A stretch of 64,000 bases of DNA from an uncultured Psychroserpens sp. (lineage in GTDB: Bacteria > Bacteroidota > Bacteroidia > Flavobacteriales > Flavobacteriaceae), in contig NZ_CANMVN010000004.1 of assembly GCF_947501425.1 (NCBI RefSeq), forward strand, positions 1 to 64,000, in the 5' to 3' direction. This document shows positions 61,706 through 64,000 of the stretch, piece by piece. The notes under the pieces are model-generated. The model searched no databases, had not been told where the DNA came from, and saw nothing but the letters and a program-made list of their open reading frames with translations. A program made the translations under genes and the position numbers. The first letter of the stretch is position 1. Each line of letters begins with the position of its first letter.

Positions 61706-64000
61706 ATGAAATTCGCTGTAAATATTCTTTGTTTTCTATTCACTGTGATGTCTTTTAGTCAAAACATTACAGTAGATAGTCAATCCTTTTCAGCTCAACA
61801 ATTAGTTGAAGACATTCTTATTGATAGTGATTGTATTGACAATGTTCTAGTGACAAATGTGGTTGGTGGCAATTTTGGAAATTCAGATCAAAGCTATGGT
61901 TTTTTTGATGCTACAGGCACCACATTTCCTTTTGAAACAGGAATCGTTTTAAGTACTGGCAGATTATCTAATGTGCCTGGACCTAATACAACGCTTAGTG
62001 ATGATGATGCAACGGACTGGGCTGGTGATTCTGAACTTGAATCCATACTGAACGAAACCAATACACTAAATGCCACAATCTTAGAATTTGACTTTACCTC
62101 TGTGGCTACAGAAATTAGTTTTAGATATATTTTTGCTTCTGAAGAATATCAGGAAGGAAATCCTAATACTTGTAATTTCTCCGATTTGTTTGGATTTTTA
62201 ATTCGACCTGTTAATGGACAACAATACACTAATATTGCTATAGTTCCAGGCACCAATACACCTGTAAAAGTAACTACTGTTCATCCTGATATTCCTGGTG
62301 GATGCCCTGCAGAAAACGAAGCCTATTTTGAAAGTTTTAATGGTGATGTGAGTCCGATTAATTTCAACGGACAAACAAAAATACTTACGGCTACAGCGCA
62401 AGTTATTCCCAATGAGACTTATCACGTAAAACTAGTGATTGCTGATGAGCAAAACTTTAGATTTGACTCAGCAGTATTTCTGGAAGCAGGAAGTTTCAGA
62501 CTTTCAACAGATCTTGGACCAGATCGTTTGGTCGCTAATGGTACTGCCATATGTGGTAACGACACCTATCAAATCCAAACCAACGAATCAGGTAATAACA
62601 ATACTTACAAATGGTTTAAAGACGGTGTAGAATTATTAGCTGAAACAGGAACTACATTAGACGTTTCCGAAGCTGGGATTTACAACGTTGAAATCACAAA
62701 AGATACTTGTGTTCTCTTTGGCGAAGTGATTATAGAGTACGCAGAAAACCCAATTGTTTTTGATTCTATTCTAACAGAATGCGATCAAAATCAGGATGGC
62801 TTAACGTTTTACAACTTGTATGATGTAGAACCTCTGGTGACTAATAATGATTCATCTATTTTTATCAGCGACTTTTTCCTCACCCAAAATGACGCCGAAC
62901 AGAATATAAATGCCATAGTTGGTGGAAATACCTTTGAGAATACTACACCTTTTCAAACCGTATATGCCAGAGTTGAGAATCAGGCGAATTGCTTTAGTAT
63001 TGCCCAAGTAGAACTTCAAATCTCAAATACTACCATTAGCATCCCTCCTCTTGAAGTTTGCGATGGTGATACTGTTGACGGATTTGCGAGTTTTGACCTC
63101 AACGAGATTACAGCGACGATTGCATCTCAAATTCCGATGGATGCTGAAGTCACATTCTATGAAACTGAAGCAGATGCATTTTCAGAGACCAATACCATAT
63201 CTGGCACATTTCAGAATACAACTCCGAATACGCAAACCATTTTTGTAAAAGTAGTGAGTAATGATCAGTGCTATTCTATTACTACTGCTGAATTGATCGT
63301 ACTTTACACACCTGTATTACAAGCTAATGAGACTGTAATTTATTGTCTGAATACCTTTCCGGAAACCCTAACGCTTGTTGGTGGTGTATTAAATGATCTA
63401 CCCAACAATTACTATTACGAATGGTTATTCAATGGAAGTCCCACAGCAGTAAATACAACATTTAATGACATAAATGAACCAGGAACCTATACTGTTATCG
63501 TCACAGATCCCAATGGTTGTTCGTCGAGCAGAACAATTACAGTATTGGCTTCAAATCTTGCTACTATTGATGATATCATCATTTCCGAAGGAACTACCAA
63601 CAATACGGTAACTGTTGAAGTTTCAGGAGAAGGCGATTACGAATTTGCTCTAGATGATCCTGAGGGTAATTATCAAGGGGACAATACATTTTTAAATGTG
63701 TCACCTGGGTTTCACACGGTTTTTGTAAGAGATCTCAATGGTTGTGGCATTGTTGAGCAAACCATTTCGGTACTTGGCTTTCCGAAATTTTTCACGCCTA
63801 ATGGTGATTCATTTAATGAGCGCTGGCAAGTGTATGGTGTCAATTCAGATTTTAACCAAGGTACAGATATTAAAATCTTTAATCGCTACGGAAAATTACT
63901 AACACAGTTTAATAACAGCAGTGCTGGATGGGATGGTACACTAAATGGACAACCCCTTCCAAGCGATGACTATTGGTTTGTAGTCACTTTAATTGATGGC
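61706..64000 (+). CDS. T9SS type B protein with choice-of-anchor L domain (3' end cut)
   Basis: The frame is open for 765 codons to the window edge; only about ten residues seem missing. The signal peptide is MKFAVNILCFLFTVMSFSQ. A choice-of-anchor L domain (about 22-260; LVEDILIDSDCIDNVLVTNV, GIVLSTGRLS, ASEEYQEGNPNTCNFSDLFGFLI) is followed by an Ig-like segment (YKWFKDGVELLAE), two copies of the 90-residue module (TECDQNQDGLTFYNL and EVCDGDTVDGFASFDL), another Ig-like part, and the type B sorting domain (FFTPNGDSFNERWQV, IKIFNRYGKLL, GWDGTLNGQ). It is a paralogue of the preceding gene with far fewer modules. Confidence 0.88.
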   Translation, partial: MKFAVNILCFLFTVMSFSQNITVDSQSFSAQQLVEDILIDSDCIDNVLVTNVVGGNFGNSDQSYGFFDATGTTFPFETGIVLSTGRLSNVPGPNTTLSDDDATDWAGDSELESILNETNTLNATILEFDFTSVATEISFRYIFASEEYQEGNPNTCNFSDLFGFLIRPVNGQQYTNIAIVPGTNTPVKVTTVHPDIPGGCPAENEAYFESFNGDVSPINFNGQTKILTATAQVIPNETYHVKLVIADEQNFRFDSAVFLEAGSFRLSTDLGPDRLVANGTAICGNDTYQIQTNESGNNNTYKWFKDGVELLAETGTTLDVSEAGIYNVEITKDTCVLFGEVIIEYAENPIVFDSILTECDQNQDGLTFYNLYDVEPLVTNNDSSIFISDFFLTQNDAEQNINAIVGGNTFENTTPFQTVYARVENQANCFSIAQVELQISNTTISIPPLEVCDGDTVDGFASFDLNEITATIASQIPMDAEVTFYETEADAFSETNTISGTFQNTTPNTQTIFVKVVSNDQCYSITTAELIVLYTPVLQANETVIYCLNTFPETLTLVGGVLNDLPNNYYYEWLFNGSPTAVNTTFNDINEPGTYTVIVTDPNGCSSSRTITVLASNLATIDDIIISEGTTNNTVTVEVSGEGDYEFALDDPEGNYQGDNTFLNVSPGFHTVFVRDLNGCGIVEQTISVLGFPKFFTPNGDSFNERWQVYGVNSDFNQGTDIKIFNRYGKLLTQFNNSSAGWDGTLNGQPLPSDDYWFVVTLIDG

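Overview
The window is chromosomal DNA of a marine-type Flavobacteriaceae bacterium (phylum Bacteroidota). The evidence is the AT-rich base composition, the Bacteroidota -7 promoter box (TAnnTTTG) in front of many genes, the near absence of Shine-Dalgarno sequences, type IX secretion (T9SS) C-terminal sorting domains on several giant exported proteins, and family gene orders such as rpsF-rpsR-rplI-DUF6495 and ruvX-def-DUF5606-mazG. No tRNA, rRNA, insertion sequence, prophage or CRISPR array was found.

Layout. 1-5.8 kb: the 3' end of a repeat-bearing T9SS type A protein and a complete 1553-residue LamG-containing T9SS protein. 5.8-12.3 kb: hisS, an FtsX-like permease with an AraC/GyrI-type regulator, the ribosomal protein operon rpsF-rpsR-rplI with a DUF6495 gene, and a LytTR response regulator. 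12.3-23.2 kb: an apparent operon nadC-yihY/brkB-DUF2147-priA, then rlmH, a ribosome hibernation factor, a DCC-family thiol protein, an AtoE-like transporter with a lipoprotein, rdgB with an AlkA-like glycosylase, and a probably surface-exposed lipoprotein. 23.4-25.5 kb: a DEAD-box RNA helicase behind a long, structured leader. 25.6-36.6 kb: a T9SS type B protein and housekeeping genes (trmH, a zinc-less sirtuin, mazG, def, ruvX). 36.6-37.1 kb: a gene-free stretch with three homologous hairpin units. 37.2-44.7 kb: dapD and a cell-surface glycan cluster (one GT9, three GT2, two GT4 and a kinase-like protein). 44.9-50.8 kb: CCA-adding enzyme, acetyltransferase, heme A synthase, pRiA4b-like and HupE-like proteins, and an ABC exporter. 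50.9-64 kb: four giant or large T9SS type B proteins in a row, the last cut by the window end.

How the genes fit together. The secreted proteins at both ends and at 25.6-28.5 kb are T9SS cargo. Five of them share a roughly 90-residue module present 1 to 11 times, so the family appears to grow by module duplication. The 38-44.7 kb block probably builds the lipopolysaccharide core or another envelope glycan. That is the structure to which T9SS type A/B cargo is commonly anchored, although that link is an inference here.

The most unusual non-coding signals are three. First, a three-copy array lies between ruvX and dapD. Each unit has a 31-bp block with a conserved direct repeat and, 62-77 bp away, a hairpin; a possible fourth, diverged copy lies downstream of mazG. 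Second, the helicase leader has consecutive hairpins and a possible pseudoknot. Third, three genes (rlmH, ruvX and a GT2 gene) have the -7 box only 4-5 nt before ATG, which suggests leaderless mRNAs.
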